From Lichenicola sp964247725 (GTDB lineage Bacteria; Pseudomonadota; Alphaproteobacteria; Acetobacterales; Acetobacteraceae), in assembly GCA_964247725.1 (NCBI GenBank), contig CAXTVM010000002.1, forward strand, positions 124,001 through 188,000: a DNA stretch of 64,000 nucleotides, written 5' to 3'. Below, one piece after another: positions 1 to 9,066 of this stretch; within the stretch, counting starts at the first letter, position 1; each line of letters starts with the position of its first letter. The notes below the pieces were generated by a model, which saw only the letters and a list, made by a program, of their open reading frames with translations, was not told the DNA's origin and did no database searches. Both the position numbers and the translations under genes were made by a program.

Positions 1-755
1 AACAGCGCCGGCATGCCGCTGCGCCGGTTGTCGGTGTCGGTCCAGACGTCGGCGCGGGTCGAGAGCAGCCCGTCCGGCGCGCCGTCGCGGAACGGCGAGT
101 TGGCGAACAGCGCTGTGGCCACCGGCTGCAGCGCCAGCGACACCCGCAGCTTGGCCACCATGTCGGCCTCCGAGCCGTAGTCGAGGTTCACCTGCACGGT
201 GCAGGTGCGCAGCATCATGTCGAGCCCGCGGGTGCCGACCAGCGGCATGTAGCGGCGCATGATGGCGTAGCGGCTCTTGGGCATGAACGGCATGTCCTCG
301 CGCCGTCCGGTCGGGTGGTGCCCGAGCGGCGCGAAGCCGAGCCCGAGCCCGTCCGCGATCGGCCGCAGCGCCGCCGCATGGGCGCGGAGCTCGGCCTCGG
401 TCTGGTGCAGGTCGGCCAGCGGCGCCCCGGACAGCTCGAACTGGCCGGCCGGCTCCAGCGACAGCGAGCCGCCCTCGTTCGGCCCCAGCCCCTTCAGCCC
501 GATCAGCGCGCCGTTGTCGCGGATCGGCTCCCAGTCGGGCCCGGCGAAGCCGGCCAGCAGGTCGGCGATGCCGCGCGGCTCGTAGGGCGGCGGCGACCAG
601 GCCGGCTCCGGCTGCCCGGGCAGCCGGAACCCGAACTTCTCGTGCTCGGTGCCGATCCGCCAGGCCGCGCGCGGCTTGGCCCCGGCGGCGAGATGGGCGC
701 CGAGCTGCTCCACCGAGGCGATGGGCGTGTCGTCCTGATCACCGGGGTTGGACAT
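1..755 (-). CDS. gshA: Glutamate--cysteine ligase, N-terminal part (runs off the window)
   Basis: This enzyme catalyses the first step of glutathione synthesis, ATP-dependent joining of glutamate and cysteine in the cytoplasm. About 251 codons are present, from ATG at 755 to the window edge with no stop. The translation contains WRIGTEHEKFGF near residue 32, IRDNGALIGLKG near 78, NEGGSLSLEPAGQFELSG near 92, and a TVQVNLDY stretch near 185, all typical of the plant/alphaproteobacterial GshA class rather than the gamma-proteobacterial one. A family A palindrome lies between it and rsmE, which is upstream on the same strand. Glutathione made here would feed the FrmA/FghA formaldehyde pathway near 58.4-60.3 kb. 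The family call is strong; the start is the first in-frame ATG before the conserved region. Confidence 0.9.
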   Translation of the reverse strand, partial: MSNPGDQDDTPIASVEQLGAHLAAGAKPRAAWRIGTEHEKFGFRLPGQPEPAWSPPPYEPRGIADLLAGFAGPDWEPIRDNGALIGLKGLGPNEGGSLSLEPAGQFELSGAPLADLHQTEAELRAHAAALRPIADGLGLGFAPLGHHPTGRREDMPFMPKSRYAIMRRYMPLVGTRGLDMMLRTCTVQVNLDYGSEADMVAKLRVSLALQPVATALFANSPFRDGAPDGLLSTRADVWTDTDNRRSGMPAL

Positions 756-867
756 CGGCGCCGAGCATCCCTTGGGGGCGGCGCCGCGCGCGCGGACCGA
801 CCGGTTGTGGGGGATGTCTATGGCGCGGCCGCGGAACCGGCAACCTCGGCACTGGGGGGTGTGGGGA

Positions 868-1026
868 GGAAGGCCAGGGGCCTTGCCCCTGGACCCCACT
901 GGGGCCGCGGACCCCAGGCCCCGATCCATTAAGCTGGTACTCCCATGCAGGGACCATCTTCTTAACGAATCGGGGTTTGGGGCCTGCGGCCCCAACGGGT
1001 CCAGGGCAGCGCCCTGGCCTTCCTTG
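868..1026. repeat. Family A palindromic repeat, copy A1
   Basis: Large imperfect palindrome. Outer arms are GGCCAGGGGCC..CCTGG at the left and CCAGGGCAGCGCCCTGGCC at the right, then inner arms TGGGGCCGCGG / GGCCCCAACGGG, and a core bounded by CCCCGAT and ATCGGGG. It fills most of the gap between the rsmE stop and the gshA start. It could act as a transcription terminator or be a mobile palindrome; no open reading frame is inside. Confidence 0.85.
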
Positions 1027-1043
1027 GCCTTGTCGGCGGGGCC

Positions 1044-1769
1044 CTAAAGTAAGCAAGCCAGCGCTGCCAGCGCCGCGGTCTCGGCGCGCAGGATCCTGGG
1101 GCCCAGCGTCACCGCGACCACGCCTGGGCAGGCCCGCAGCAGCGCCAGCTCGTTGGGCGAGAAGCCGCCCTCGGGCCCGATCAGGACCGCGGGCGGCAGG
1201 CCGGCGTCGGGGCCCGTGCGGGCGCGCCAGGCGGCCAGCGGCTCGGCGTCCGCGCGCTCGATCGCCGCCAGCAGCGGCCGGCCGGTGTTCCAGCCGCCCA
1301 GCAGCTCGGGCAGCCGCAGGGGTGCGGCGATCGACGGCAGGCTCAGCCGCTCGCACTGCTCGGCCGCCTCGATCGCGATCGCCCGCCAGCGCTCGGCGTT
1401 GATCCGGGCGGCGATCGTGCGCTCGGTCGTCACTGGCTGCAGGACGGCGGCGCCGAGCTCGGTCGCCATCCGCACCACGAGGTCGGTGGCGTCGCGCTTC
1501 AGCGGCGCGAACAGCAGGGCGGGGCCCGGCTCCGGCGCCGGCGCGCGCAGCCGGTGCAGGGCGCGGACGCTGCCGCGGCCCTTCCGCAACGTCTCGATGC
1601 GGGCCTGCCACTCGCCGTCGCGGGCGTTGAACAGCCGCACGGCATCGCCCGGCCGGCGGCGCATCACGTCGCCGAGGTAGTGGGCTTGCGGGCCCGGCAG
1701 TGGCAGCACGGCGTCGGCGCCAAGCGCGCCGTCGTCCGGCTCGGCGTAGAGTCTGGGCAGGTCCTGCAC
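1044..1769 (-). CDS. rsmE: 16S rRNA (uracil-1498-N3)-methyltransferase RsmE
   Basis: RsmE methylates N3 of U1498 in 16S rRNA of the 30S subunit using S-adenosylmethionine. The 241-residue product matches the usual family length. It has the N-terminal PUA-like part (HYLGDVMRRRPGDAVRLFN near residue 30) and the C-terminal SPOUT knot with LIGPEGGFSPNE near 196 and LGPRILRAETAALAAL at the end, the SAM-binding trefoil. The start ATG at 1769 lies 45 bp from the divergent ubiA start, so the two genes probably share a short promoter region. Downstream is a family A palindrome, then gshA. Confidence 0.95.
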   Translation of the reverse strand: MQDLPRLYAEPDDGALGADAVLPLPGPQAHYLGDVMRRRPGDAVRLFNARDGEWQARIETLRKGRGSVRALHRLRAPAPEPGPALLFAPLKRDATDLVVRMATELGAAVLQPVTTERTIAARINAERWRAIAIEAAEQCERLSLPSIAAPLRLPELLGGWNTGRPLLAAIERADAEPLAAWRARTGPDAGLPPAVLIGPEGGFSPNELALLRACPGVVAVTLGPRILRAETAALAALACLL

Positions 1770-1814
1770 GCGCCGCTCCGTTGACCTCCGGGTGCGGCCT
1801 TCCTAGCAGGACGC

Positions 1815-2717
1815 ATGGCCCACACCGACATCGTCGCCACCGGCTGGATCCGCCGCCTGCCGGCGCGCTGGCGGCCCTACGCGCTGCTGGCCCGGCTCGA
1901 CCGGCCGATCGGCATCTGGCTGCTGCTGCTGCCGGGGGTCTGGGGCATCCTGCTGCCGGCGGGGGTGCCGGCGATGCAGCGGCTGCGGCTGCTGCTGCTG
2001 TTCGGCGTCGGCAGCGTGGTGATGCGGGGGGCGGGCTGCGTCGTCAACGACATGTGGGACCGCGACATCGACCGCCGCGTCGCCCGTACCGCCGGGCGGC
2101 CGCTGGCGTCGGGGGCACTCGGGATGCGGCACGCGCTGGCGTTCCTGGCGCTGCTGCTGGCGGCGGGGCTGGCGGTGCTGCTGTCGCTGAACCGGCTGTG
2201 CTGGGCGCTAGGGGGCGGCGTGCTGGTGCTGGTGGCGCTGTATCCGCTGGCCAAGCGGGTGACCTGGTGGCCGCAGCTGGTGATGGGCTTCACCTTCGGC
2301 TTCGGCGCGCCGATGGGCTATGCCGCGGCCACCGGCCGGATCGACGGGGCGATGGCGGCGCTCTACGCGGCGGCGATCCTGTGGGACCTCGGCTTCGACA
2401 CCATCTATGGCTACCAGGACCTCGAGGACGACGTGCTGGTGGGGGTGAAGTCGACCTCGCGCCTGGTGGCGGGCTGGCCGCGGCGCTTCGTGGGCGGCTG
2501 CTACGGGCTGGCGCTGGCGGCGCTGGCGGTCGCGGGCGGGCGGGCCGGGCTCGGCTGGGCGTTCTGGCCGATGCTGCTGCCGCCGGCGCTGCTGCTGGCG
2601 GGGCAGGCGGTCCGGCTCGACATCGGGCGGCCGGCGCTGTGCCTGCGGCTGTTCCGCGGGAACCGTGCAGTGGGGATCGCGGTCGCGGCGGCGCTGGTGG
2701 CGGGGCACCTGGCGTAG
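1815..2717 (+). CDS. ubiA: 4-hydroxybenzoate polyprenyltransferase UbiA
   Basis: UbiA is an integral membrane enzyme that attaches the polyprenyl tail to 4-hydroxybenzoate in ubiquinone biosynthesis. The 300-residue product shows both aspartate-rich motifs of the family: VVNDMWDRDIDRRVA near residue 75 and YGYQDLEDDVLVGVKS near 198. These bind the Mg-diphosphate of the polyprenyl donor. Around them are eight or nine hydrophobic helices rich in Leu, Ala and Gly. Length and motif order are normal. The gene is divergent from rsmE. About 780 bp without a recognisable gene follow it. Confidence 0.95.
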   Translation: MAHTDIVATGWIRRLPARWRPYALLARLDRPIGIWLLLLPGVWGILLPAGVPAMQRLRLLLLFGVGSVVMRGAGCVVNDMWDRDIDRRVARTAGRPLASGALGMRHALAFLALLLAAGLAVLLSLNRLCWALGGGVLVLVALYPLAKRVTWWPQLVMGFTFGFGAPMGYAAATGRIDGAMAALYAAAILWDLGFDTIYGYQDLEDDVLVGVKSTSRLVAGWPRRFVGGCYGLALAALAVAGGRAGLGWAFWPMLLPPALLLAGQAVRLDIGRPALCLRLFRGNRAVGIAVAAALVAGHLA

Positions 2718-3493
2718 CGGCGGTCATGGAATCGGGCGGCGATCGAGTGTCCAGCGGTCGGGCTTGAACGATGGGCGATCGTGCGCTCTGGGTCAGGGAG
2801 ATCCCGTCTGGGGGGCGCCGGGTACTGGCGCGACGATCGCGGGGTGGGCGGCCGTACACTCCATCCCGTGTGTTCGGCCGTCATGCCTGTCCGCCGGGAG
2901 CTGCCGTCGGTTCGGCTGGGTCCTGCCCGGACCGGATGGAGCCGGCGGACGGGCGTGACGGCCTGCCGGGGGGAGGGCATCTCGACGGCTGGGTTGCCCG
3001 GTGGCGGCGGGTCGGCATGCGGTTGGTCTGCCTCGGTGGCGATGGGGGCGGAGATTACGCTGTCCCAACGGCGACGGTGTAGCCGAATCGCGAGCTCGGG
3101 AGGCCAAGATGCGGGGCGGGGACGGTTCGGCGTGGTGTCATGAGATGGTGTCATGAACCTGCGCTGGGGGTTGCGTGGCGGGAACCGCCGTCGGAGGCGT
3201 CGGAGGGGAGGCGCTCCCCCGATGCTCGTCCGAGCTGATTGCCGGATGGTGGGGGCGATGGGGTGCCAACTGTCGGTCAGCAGGGGAGACACCGGGGTGG
3301 CTTCATCGTCGCAGCCGCGAGGTCGCTGACCGATGGTCGTTGAGGGTGCAGATGGCTGCTTTGCGCCTCGAAGCGGTCGTTGAGGTGCTCCGGATGGTGG
3401 CCCGATAGCGGACCGCCGAACCATTTGCGGCCACCCGGCTTACAAGCCCCGGTGGTTTTGCGATCGTCGGCGTCTGGAGTGCGTGGGTGCGAC
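2718..3493. other. Intergenic stretch without a recognisable gene
   Basis: This 776-bp stretch has overlapping open frames on both strands, but all are of low complexity (Arg, Pro, Gly, Ser-rich), have no recognisable domain and lack a consistent ribosome binding site. A short direct repeat (TGGTGTCATGA) lies near 3135-3150. It may be remnant sequence. Confidence 0.4.
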
Positions 3494-3976
3494 ATGGATC
3501 AGCTTACGAACGTCCTCAAAGCGATCGGTCCCAACGCATCCATCATCTTCGCGGCATGGATCTTCATGGGGTTCCTGCAGCAGCGCTATGACGGCGCCAT
3601 CACCAGATACCGGGACGCCGTCGGGGATTATCGTTCCGAGGAGCATGAGGGCGATCGCGCCAGCAACCTGAAGCGACAGGTTCTGCTGTACAGGCGTCGC
3701 TGCAAGCTGATGGTCCGGGCCACCCTGATCGGCCTGGTCGCCGCCATCCTCCTCATCAGCTCGCTTCTGTTCGGCGCACTGGACGCGGTCGCGCCGAAGA
3801 TCTGGCTGATCACCGTCAGCGGGACCATCGCAGCTATCGCCGGCTTCGCCCTCGTCATTGTCGCCGCAGTCATCGTCATCGTCGAAGCGTTGGTGGTCAG
3901 CCGGCAGATCGACGACGAACTGCGCGATGTCCCGGATCTCGCGGACGAGGCCGGACAGCAGGCCGGGAAGGGATGA
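3494..3976 (+). CDS. Small membrane protein, DUF2721-like
   Basis: The 160-residue product has one hydrophobic segment at the N-terminus (ASIIFAAWIFMGFLQ), a charged cytoplasmic stretch with an RRRCKLMVRA turn near residue 68, then two more membrane segments (near 78-98 and 104-130) and an acidic tail. This layout, with an Arg-rich segment just before a hydrophobic helix pair, resembles the DUF2721 family, whose function is unknown. That assignment is tentative. The start chosen is the ATG at 3494; longer versions of the frame extend into low-complexity sequence. No operon partner is evident. Confidence 0.6.
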   Translation: MDQLTNVLKAIGPNASIIFAAWIFMGFLQQRYDGAITRYRDAVGDYRSEEHEGDRASNLKRQVLLYRRRCKLMVRATLIGLVAAILLISSLLFGALDAVAPKIWLITVSGTIAAIAGFALVIVAAVIVIVEALVVSRQIDDELRDVPDLADEAGQQAGKG

Positions 3977-4244
3977 TCATGTCGCCCGCCGGTCTGCTCG
4001 GGGCCCGGCCATGACCGGAGCGGCCGCGACCCGCACGTTCGCGACGGGCGGCGCCGCGAGCCGGACCGCTTTGCTCCGGGTCGTTTCCTTGACGCAAACT
4101 GCTCCGTTTCCGCAACGCAAATCGTATGCGGATGTGCTGCTGGATGGCCGCTCTGCGCCCATCTCGGACAGTCGAGCACCTCGCCTACTTTCATCGACAG
4201 CGGACATCAGCCTAAGTTCAAGTCCCCATGTGCAAGGCTGAGAT

Positions 4245-4469
4245 TCAAGAGCGGCGCGGCACGGCCAGCAGCATCGTCAGCGTGCCGAGCCCCAGTGCGG
4301 CTCCCAGTGTGTGTATCGGCCGCTTGCGCGTCCGGACCGCGACCCGCTCCAGCAGACCCTCGACCGCGCCGGCTGCGTTGATCAGGATCGGCATGATCGT
4401 CTGGTCGAGGAACAGCTTTGGTGTCGAAGGGCCGCCCGGCTTGTCGAGAAGGTAGGCTCTGCTGACCAT
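4245..4469 (-). CDS. Possible small membrane protein, hypothetical
   Basis: A 74-residue product beginning MVSRAYLLDKPGG. It has a short hydrophobic stretch (TIMPILINAAGAVEGLL near residue 24) and a C-terminal hydrophobic segment (LGAALGLGTLTMLLAV). It is divergent from the YdeP-type gene, with 91 bp between the starts. No family was recognised and the ribosome binding site is weak. It is listed because its amino-acid composition looks more natural than that of neighbouring shadow frames; it could still be spurious. Confidence 0.4.
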   Translation of the reverse strand: MVSRAYLLDKPGGPSTPKLFLDQTIMPILINAAGAVEGLLERVAVRTRKRPIHTLGAALGLGTLTMLLAVPRRS

Positions 4470-4560
4470 TGGAGGCACCTGTTTCAAGGAAAGGAAGGTC
4501 GTCCGCCTTGCAACGCATCGTGTCAGGCGATGTTCACTCCTGGTATCGCGGAGAGCTTCC

Positions 4561-6888
4561 ATGGCCAGACACGCCGTCAACAAGCCCTACAAGGCGCCGG
4601 CCGGCGGCTGGGGTTCGGCCAAGTCGCTCGGCAACATCCTCCGTCGGGAAGGAGTTCTTGGTAGCGGGGCCCTGGCGCTGACCCGTCAGAACAAGGTTGA
4701 CGGCTTCCAGTGCGTCAGCTGCGCCTGGATCAAGCCGGCCACACCGCTGCCCTTCGAGTTCTGCGAGAACGGCGCCAAGGCGACAGCCTGGGAGATCACC
4801 GCGCATCGCTGCACGCCGGAGTTCTTCGCCGCTCACACGGTGACCGAACTGCTGTCCTGGGACGACTACCAGCTTGAGCAAACCGGCCGGCTCACGCATC
4901 CGATGCGCTACGATGCGGCCACGGACAAATATGTCCCGGTGTCCTGGGGGGCTGCGATCGCTGAGATCGGCAGGGAGATGCGCGCTGTCAAGGATCGCAA
5001 GAAGGCGGTGTTCTACAGCTCCGGCCGATGCTCCAACGAGGCGAGCTACCTCTACGCGCTGTTCGCCCGCGCCTACGGCAACAACAACCTGCCCGACAGC
5101 TCCAACATGTGCCACGAGACCACCTCGGTGGCCTTACCCGAGAGCATAGGCGTGCCAATCGGCACCGTCAGCCTCGACGACTTCGCCAAGACCGAATGCA
5201 TGCTGATCTTCGGCAACAACCCCGGCAGCAACGCACCGCGCATGCTGCATCCGCTGCAGGAGGCAGCGGAGCGTGGCGTGCCGATCATCACCTACAACCC
5301 ACTGCGCGAGCGCGGGCTTGAACGCTTCACCAACCCGCAGTCGGTCACGGAGATGGTCGGCGGGCAGGAGACTCGGATCAGCTCGGCCTATCACCAGGTC
5401 AAGACCGGCGGCGACCTCGCGGCAATCGCTGGAATCTGCAAGGCCCTGGTCGAGCTGGACGATCAGGCGACCGCGTCCGGCGACGCGCCGTTCCTCGACC
5501 ATGCGTTTCTCGCCGAGCACGGCCATGGGCACGAGACTTTCATTGCCTGGCTCCGCACCCAGGATTGGGACGAGCTGGAGCGCCGGTCGGCCCTGGCCAG
5601 GGCGGCGATGGAATCCACCGCTCGCATCTACGGCCGCGCCAAGTCGGCGATCGCCATCTACGGCATGGGGCTGACCCAGCACGTCGCCGGCGTCGAGACC
5701 GTGCAGATGGTGATGAACCTGCTGTTGCTGCGCGGCAATATCGGCCGCGACGGCGCCGGCATCTGTCCGGTGCGCGGCCACTCCAACGTTCAAGGCCAGC
5801 GCACCGTCGGCATCAGCGAGAAACCAGAGCTGGTGCCGCTTGATACGCTGGCCAAGCAGTTCGATTTCGAGCCGCCACGCGACCTGGGCCTAGCAACGGT
5901 GGACGCCTGCGAGGAGATCCTGGCAGGCAAGATCGAGGCCTTCGTCATCCTCGGCGGCAACTTCGTTCGGGCGGTGCCCGATACCAGCCTGTTCGAACCG
6001 GCCTGGCGCCGCATACGCCTCACGGTGAACGTCGCCACCAAGCTGAATCGGAGCCAGATCATCCCGGGTCAGGTCAGCTTCATCCTGCCGGTGATCGGCA
6101 GGATCGAGAAGGACCAGCAGGCGACGGGGGATCAGGCGTTGTCGATGGAAGACACCAGCGGATGCATTCATGGCTCGAAGGGTGTTCGCAAGCCGGCCTC
6201 GCCTCACCTGATCAGCGAGATCAGGTTCGTGGCCGAGATGGCCAAGGCGACCCTCGACCCCAACCCAAAGCTGCGCTGGGATGCGTGGACCGACGACTAC
6301 AGCCTGATCAGGCGCGAGATTGGCGTGACCTATCCCGAGATCTTCTACGATTACGAAACGCGCATGTGGGAACCGGGCGGCTTCAAGCGGCCGATGCCGG
6401 CGCGCGAGCGCATCTGGAAGACCAAGACCGGGAAGGCCAACCTGATCACGCCCAAGGGCCTCGACGAGGATCTCGACATGCCCGAGGTCGGGCGCGACAC
6501 CCTCCGGCTGATGACGTTGCGCTCCAACGACCAGTTCAACACCACGGTCTATGGCTACAGCGACAGGTTCCGCGGCATTTCCGGCACCCGCGACATCGTG
6601 TTCATGAACCGTGACGATATTGCCCGGCTCGACCTCATGGAAGGGGGCACGGTGCGCCTTGAGACGGTGTCGACTGACGGCGTGCCGCGCGCGCTGGGTG
6701 GTCTGGCCGTCGTCGGCTACGACATGCCCGCCGGCTGCATCGGCGCGTACTATCCGGAGGCGAACGTCCTGCTGCCAATGCAGCACTACGCCGAGGGCAG
6801 CAAGACGCCCGCCGCCAAGCTGATCCCCGTGACCCTCCACAAGGAGAGCGATGGGGTTGTCGAACCTGGCCTAGTCGCAGCCGCGTAA
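4561..6888 (+). CDS. FdhF/YdeP-family molybdopterin oxidoreductase
   Basis: A 775-residue member of the molybdopterin oxidoreductase superfamily, close in length to E. coli YdeP (about 760 residues), which is linked to acid resistance but whose substrate is unknown. Visible features: an N-terminal cysteine motif CVSCAWIKP near residue 51 with a further Cys in FEFCENG, consistent with a reduced Fe-S site; SSGRCSNEASYLYALFAR near 154; DSSNMCHETTSVAL near 178; NNPGSNAPRML near 220; and MNLLLLRGNIGRDGAGI near 385. The C-terminal part (about 630-760) resembles the molydopterin dinucleotide-binding domain. No FdhD or other formate dehydrogenase subunit is nearby, so it is better read as a YdeP-type enzyme than as a true formate dehydrogenase. 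It is divergent from the small gene at 4469. Confidence 0.88.
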   Translation: MARHAVNKPYKAPAGGWGSAKSLGNILRREGVLGSGALALTRQNKVDGFQCVSCAWIKPATPLPFEFCENGAKATAWEITAHRCTPEFFAAHTVTELLSWDDYQLEQTGRLTHPMRYDAATDKYVPVSWGAAIAEIGREMRAVKDRKKAVFYSSGRCSNEASYLYALFARAYGNNNLPDSSNMCHETTSVALPESIGVPIGTVSLDDFAKTECMLIFGNNPGSNAPRMLHPLQEAAERGVPIITYNPLRERGLERFTNPQSVTEMVGGQETRISSAYHQVKTGGDLAAIAGICKALVELDDQATASGDAPFLDHAFLAEHGHGHETFIAWLRTQDWDELERRSALARAAMESTARIYGRAKSAIAIYGMGLTQHVAGVETVQMVMNLLLLRGNIGRDGAGICPVRGHSNVQGQRTVGISEKPELVPLDTLAKQFDFEPPRDLGLATVDACEEILAGKIEAFVILGGNFVRAVPDTSLFEPAWRRIRLTVNVATKLNRSQIIPGQVSFILPVIGRIEKDQQATGDQALSMEDTSGCIHGSKGVRKPASPHLISEIRFVAEMAKATLDPNPKLRWDAWTDDYSLIRREIGVTYPEIFYDYETRMWEPGGFKRPMPARERIWKTKTGKANLITPKGLDEDLDMPEVGRDTLRLMTLRSNDQFNTTVYGYSDRFRGISGTRDIVFMNRDDIARLDLMEGGTVRLETVSTDGVPRALGGLAVVGYDMPAGCIGAYYPEANVLLPMQHYAEGSKTPAAKLIPVTLHKESDGVVEPGLVAAA

Positions 6889-7138
6889 CCAGACCGCAAC
6901 GACAGCATCTTCGATCGATTGGCTCACCGACGGCGGTCAAGGGCCGAAGACAAGACCGGTGCTGAGCGGAGGAATAACTAGGCCCCGGGACTACGAGGAA
7001 CGTCCGCTTCCGGTACAGCGTGCCCGGAAGCAGACATCCCGCTTCCGGCCAGAGGCGGTCGATGGGGCGGAGGTTTGGCGGCGGGGCGGACAGGATGGCG
7101 TTCCGTGCCCCGCCGCTCGTGGCGGCACGCGGCTCGGT

Positions 7139-8064
7139 TCAGCCGGGAGGCGGGGTGGGCCGCACGACCGGCAGCAGCACGGCGCTGCGGCCTTGGGTGC
7201 CGCGTTCGACGGTCATGGTGGCGGGGCGGTAGTCGGTCGGGCGGGCGAACAGGATGTTGGGGACGTAGGTCTGCGGGTTGCGGTCGTAGAGCGGGAACAG
7301 GGTGCTCTGCACCTGCACCATCGCGCGGCACCGGGCCGCCCTTGCCCTTCACGCTGGTCTGCTCGGCCAGATAGTCGAGGTTGGTCTGGCGGAAGGCGCC
7401 GTAGTGGAACCAGTCGTCGCCCATCCAGCCGTCGACCATCGGGCTTTCGGGGGCGGCGACCTTCAGCGCCGGGCTCGGGCCGAGCAGGGCCATGGCGACG
7501 GTCCAGCCGTCGTGGGAGGAGCCGATCTCGCCGATGCGGCCGTTGGACTCCGGCACGTGCCTGGACAGCCAGTCCGTGGTGTCCCAGGCGTCGGTGGTGT
7601 CGTCGGTCTTCGACGGGTTGAAGGGGCCGATCGGCGGGCGGGTCATGGTGTAGGCGCCGTCCGAGCCGTACTTGCCGCGGACGTCCTGGAACACGAGGAC
7701 GCAGCCGTCGTCGATCCACTCGCGGTCGGCGGACCAGGCGGCGTCGCGCAGGTGCGGTATCTCCTTCTTGACGAAGATGGTCGCGTCGTAGGGGGTGCGC
7801 TCCAGCAGCATCGGCAGGCCGTGGGCGCCGTGCGGCACGACGATGACGGTGTGCAGCCGCGCGCCGTCGCACATCGGGATCATGACCTCGCGGCGGTCGT
7901 AGTCGTAGTCGGTGCGGGGTGCTGCCCGTGCGCCGGGATGTCGCCGGCCGGCGGCGGCTGGTCGTCGAGCTGCGCCGGCGACCGCGTGGAGGCCCGAGCG
8001 TAGCCGTGACGGGGACTGCAAGGATGGCGACGGCCAGCGAGGCGGAGGGGATCCACGACGTCAT
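7139..8064 (-). pseudogene. Decayed CocE/NonD-type alpha/beta hydrolase
   Basis: Remnant of a secreted X-Pro dipeptidyl-peptidase/cocaine-esterase-like hydrolase. A signal peptide (MTSWIPSASLAVAILAV) starts at 8064. The reading frame shifts near 8000 into a segment reading SPAQLDDQPPPAGDIP, then again near 7925 into YDYDRREVMIPMCDGARL. The hydrolase core follows, with IGSSHDGWTVAMALLG (nucleophile elbow Ser) and PMVDGWMGDDWFHYGAFRQ. After TSVKGKG near 7340 the frame changes again straight into family C-terminal sequence (VQVQSTLFPLYDRNPQTYVP). Roughly the middle half of a normal protein of about 600 residues is missing. At least three lesions make a functional product very unlikely; some of the single-base shifts could be assembly errors, but the internal deletion cannot. 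Confidence 0.85.
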
Positions 8065-8163
8065 CAGGGACAAGGTTCCGGTTGTGGTGGGATCCGGAAC
8101 GGGATGCCGCACCATACCAGCCGCCGGCGCCGCCGTGCAGGGTGGCGCCCGGAATGCAAGGAG

Positions 8164-8300
8164 AAGGCCAGGGCGCTGCCCTGGACCCGTTGGGGCCGCG
8201 GGCCCCAAACCCCGATTCGTAAGGAGGTATTCCCTCAACGAATCGGGGCCTGGGGCCCGCGGCCCCAGTGGGGTCCAGGGGCAAAGCCCCTGGCCTCCTT
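8164..8300. repeat. Family A palindromic repeat, copy A2
   Basis: Complete copy with arms GGCCAGGGCGCTGCCCTGG and CCAGGGGCAAAGCCCCTGG, inner TGGGGCCGCGGGCCCCA / TGGGGCCCGCGGCCCCA, and a short core between GATTCGTAAG and AACGAATCGGGG. It sits between the broken CocE-like gene and the 3' end of the tetR gene. Confidence 0.88.
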
Positions 8301-8311
8301 CCCGATGCGCT

Positions 8312-8899
8312 TCAGGCCGCTTCCGGCCACGCCCGGAGCGCGGTGCGGACAATGCCGTAGAGCAGCTCCCGGTCCGCGCCGGACGCGGACTGCACCGACA
8401 TGCCCTGCACCAGCGTCATCACGTAGCTGGCGAGGTCGGCGACGTCGGTGGCGGGCGGGAGGTCGCGCTCGGCGACGGCGCGCTCCAGGCGGCGGCGGAG
8501 TGCGACCTCCTGCGCGCCGCGGCGGGCGATGAGCTCGGCGCGGATCGGCTCGGCCGCCTCCGAGCAGGCCAGCGCGCCGCTGGTGCCGAGGCAGCCCGGC
8601 GGGTGCACGCGGTCGGTCTGCGCGTCGGCGCAGCCATACAGCAGCCGCTCCGCCACCCGCCGCGCGGTCGGCTGCCGCAGCGCCTCCTCGAAGAAGCCCA
8701 TGCAGGTGGACTGGTAGCGGTCGAGCACCAGGCGGAACAGCCGCTCCTTGTTGCCGAAGGCGGCATACAGGCTCGGCCGCGAGATCCCCATCGCCTCGGT
8801 GAGGTCGCTCAGCGACGTGCCCTCGAACCCCTTGCGCCAGAACAGGTCGAGCGCCACGGACAAGGCCGTCTCGGGATCGAACTCACGGGGACGGCCCAT
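8312..8899 (-). CDS. TetR/AcrR-family transcriptional regulator
   Basis: A 195-residue regulator. The N-terminal helix-turn-helix is clear: GRPREFDPETALSVALDLFW, then FEGTSLSDLTEAMGIS and RPSLYAAFGNKERLF, the usual recognition helix. The C-terminal part is an all-helical ligand domain. I use the ATG at 8899 (MGRPREF) rather than 8926 because family members start just before GRPR. It is divergent from an RND adaptor gene whose promoter region holds short inverted repeats, so it most likely represses that efflux operon and perhaps itself. The inducer is unknown. Confidence 0.92.
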   Translation of the reverse strand: MGRPREFDPETALSVALDLFWRKGFEGTSLSDLTEAMGISRPSLYAAFGNKERLFRLVLDRYQSTCMGFFEEALRQPTARRVAERLLYGCADAQTDRVHPPGCLGTSGALACSEAAEPIRAELIARRGAQEVALRRRLERAVAERDLPPATDVADLASYVMTLVQGMSVQSASGADRELLYGIVRTALRAWPEAA

Positions 8900-8968
8900 C
8901 GCGCCTGCGTCCTCCTGCTGCCGCACGCCGATGGTGCAATTGCCCCGCGCATTGCCTTAACAAGGCGC

Positions 8969-9018
8969 TTGACAGCAAGAGCGTCAATTCATACCGTGCG
9001 GTAAGTTACTGATCGGTA
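8969..9018 (+). promoter_or_regulatory. Promoter and probable TetR operator of the RND operon
   Basis: TTGACA at 8969-8974 is a perfect -35 box. A 17-bp spacer leads to TACCGT at 8992-8997, a weak -10 box. The -10 region overlaps an imperfect palindrome TACCGTGCGGTA (8992-9003) followed by ACTGATCGGT (about 9008-9017), both of the ACCG..CGGT type often bound by TetR proteins. Operator overlap with the -10 box fits repression by the divergent regulator. This is an inference from pattern only. Confidence 0.6.
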
Positions 9019-9066
9019 GCATACAGGCGTGGGCCGTGCACCGCAAGCGCCGCAAGGGGCTGATCC

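Noticed and set aside
2501..3424. Minus-strand frame of about 300 codons downstream of ubiA
   Set aside because: Arg/Pro-rich with no domain; overlaps ubiA and shows no codon-position bias that I could see.
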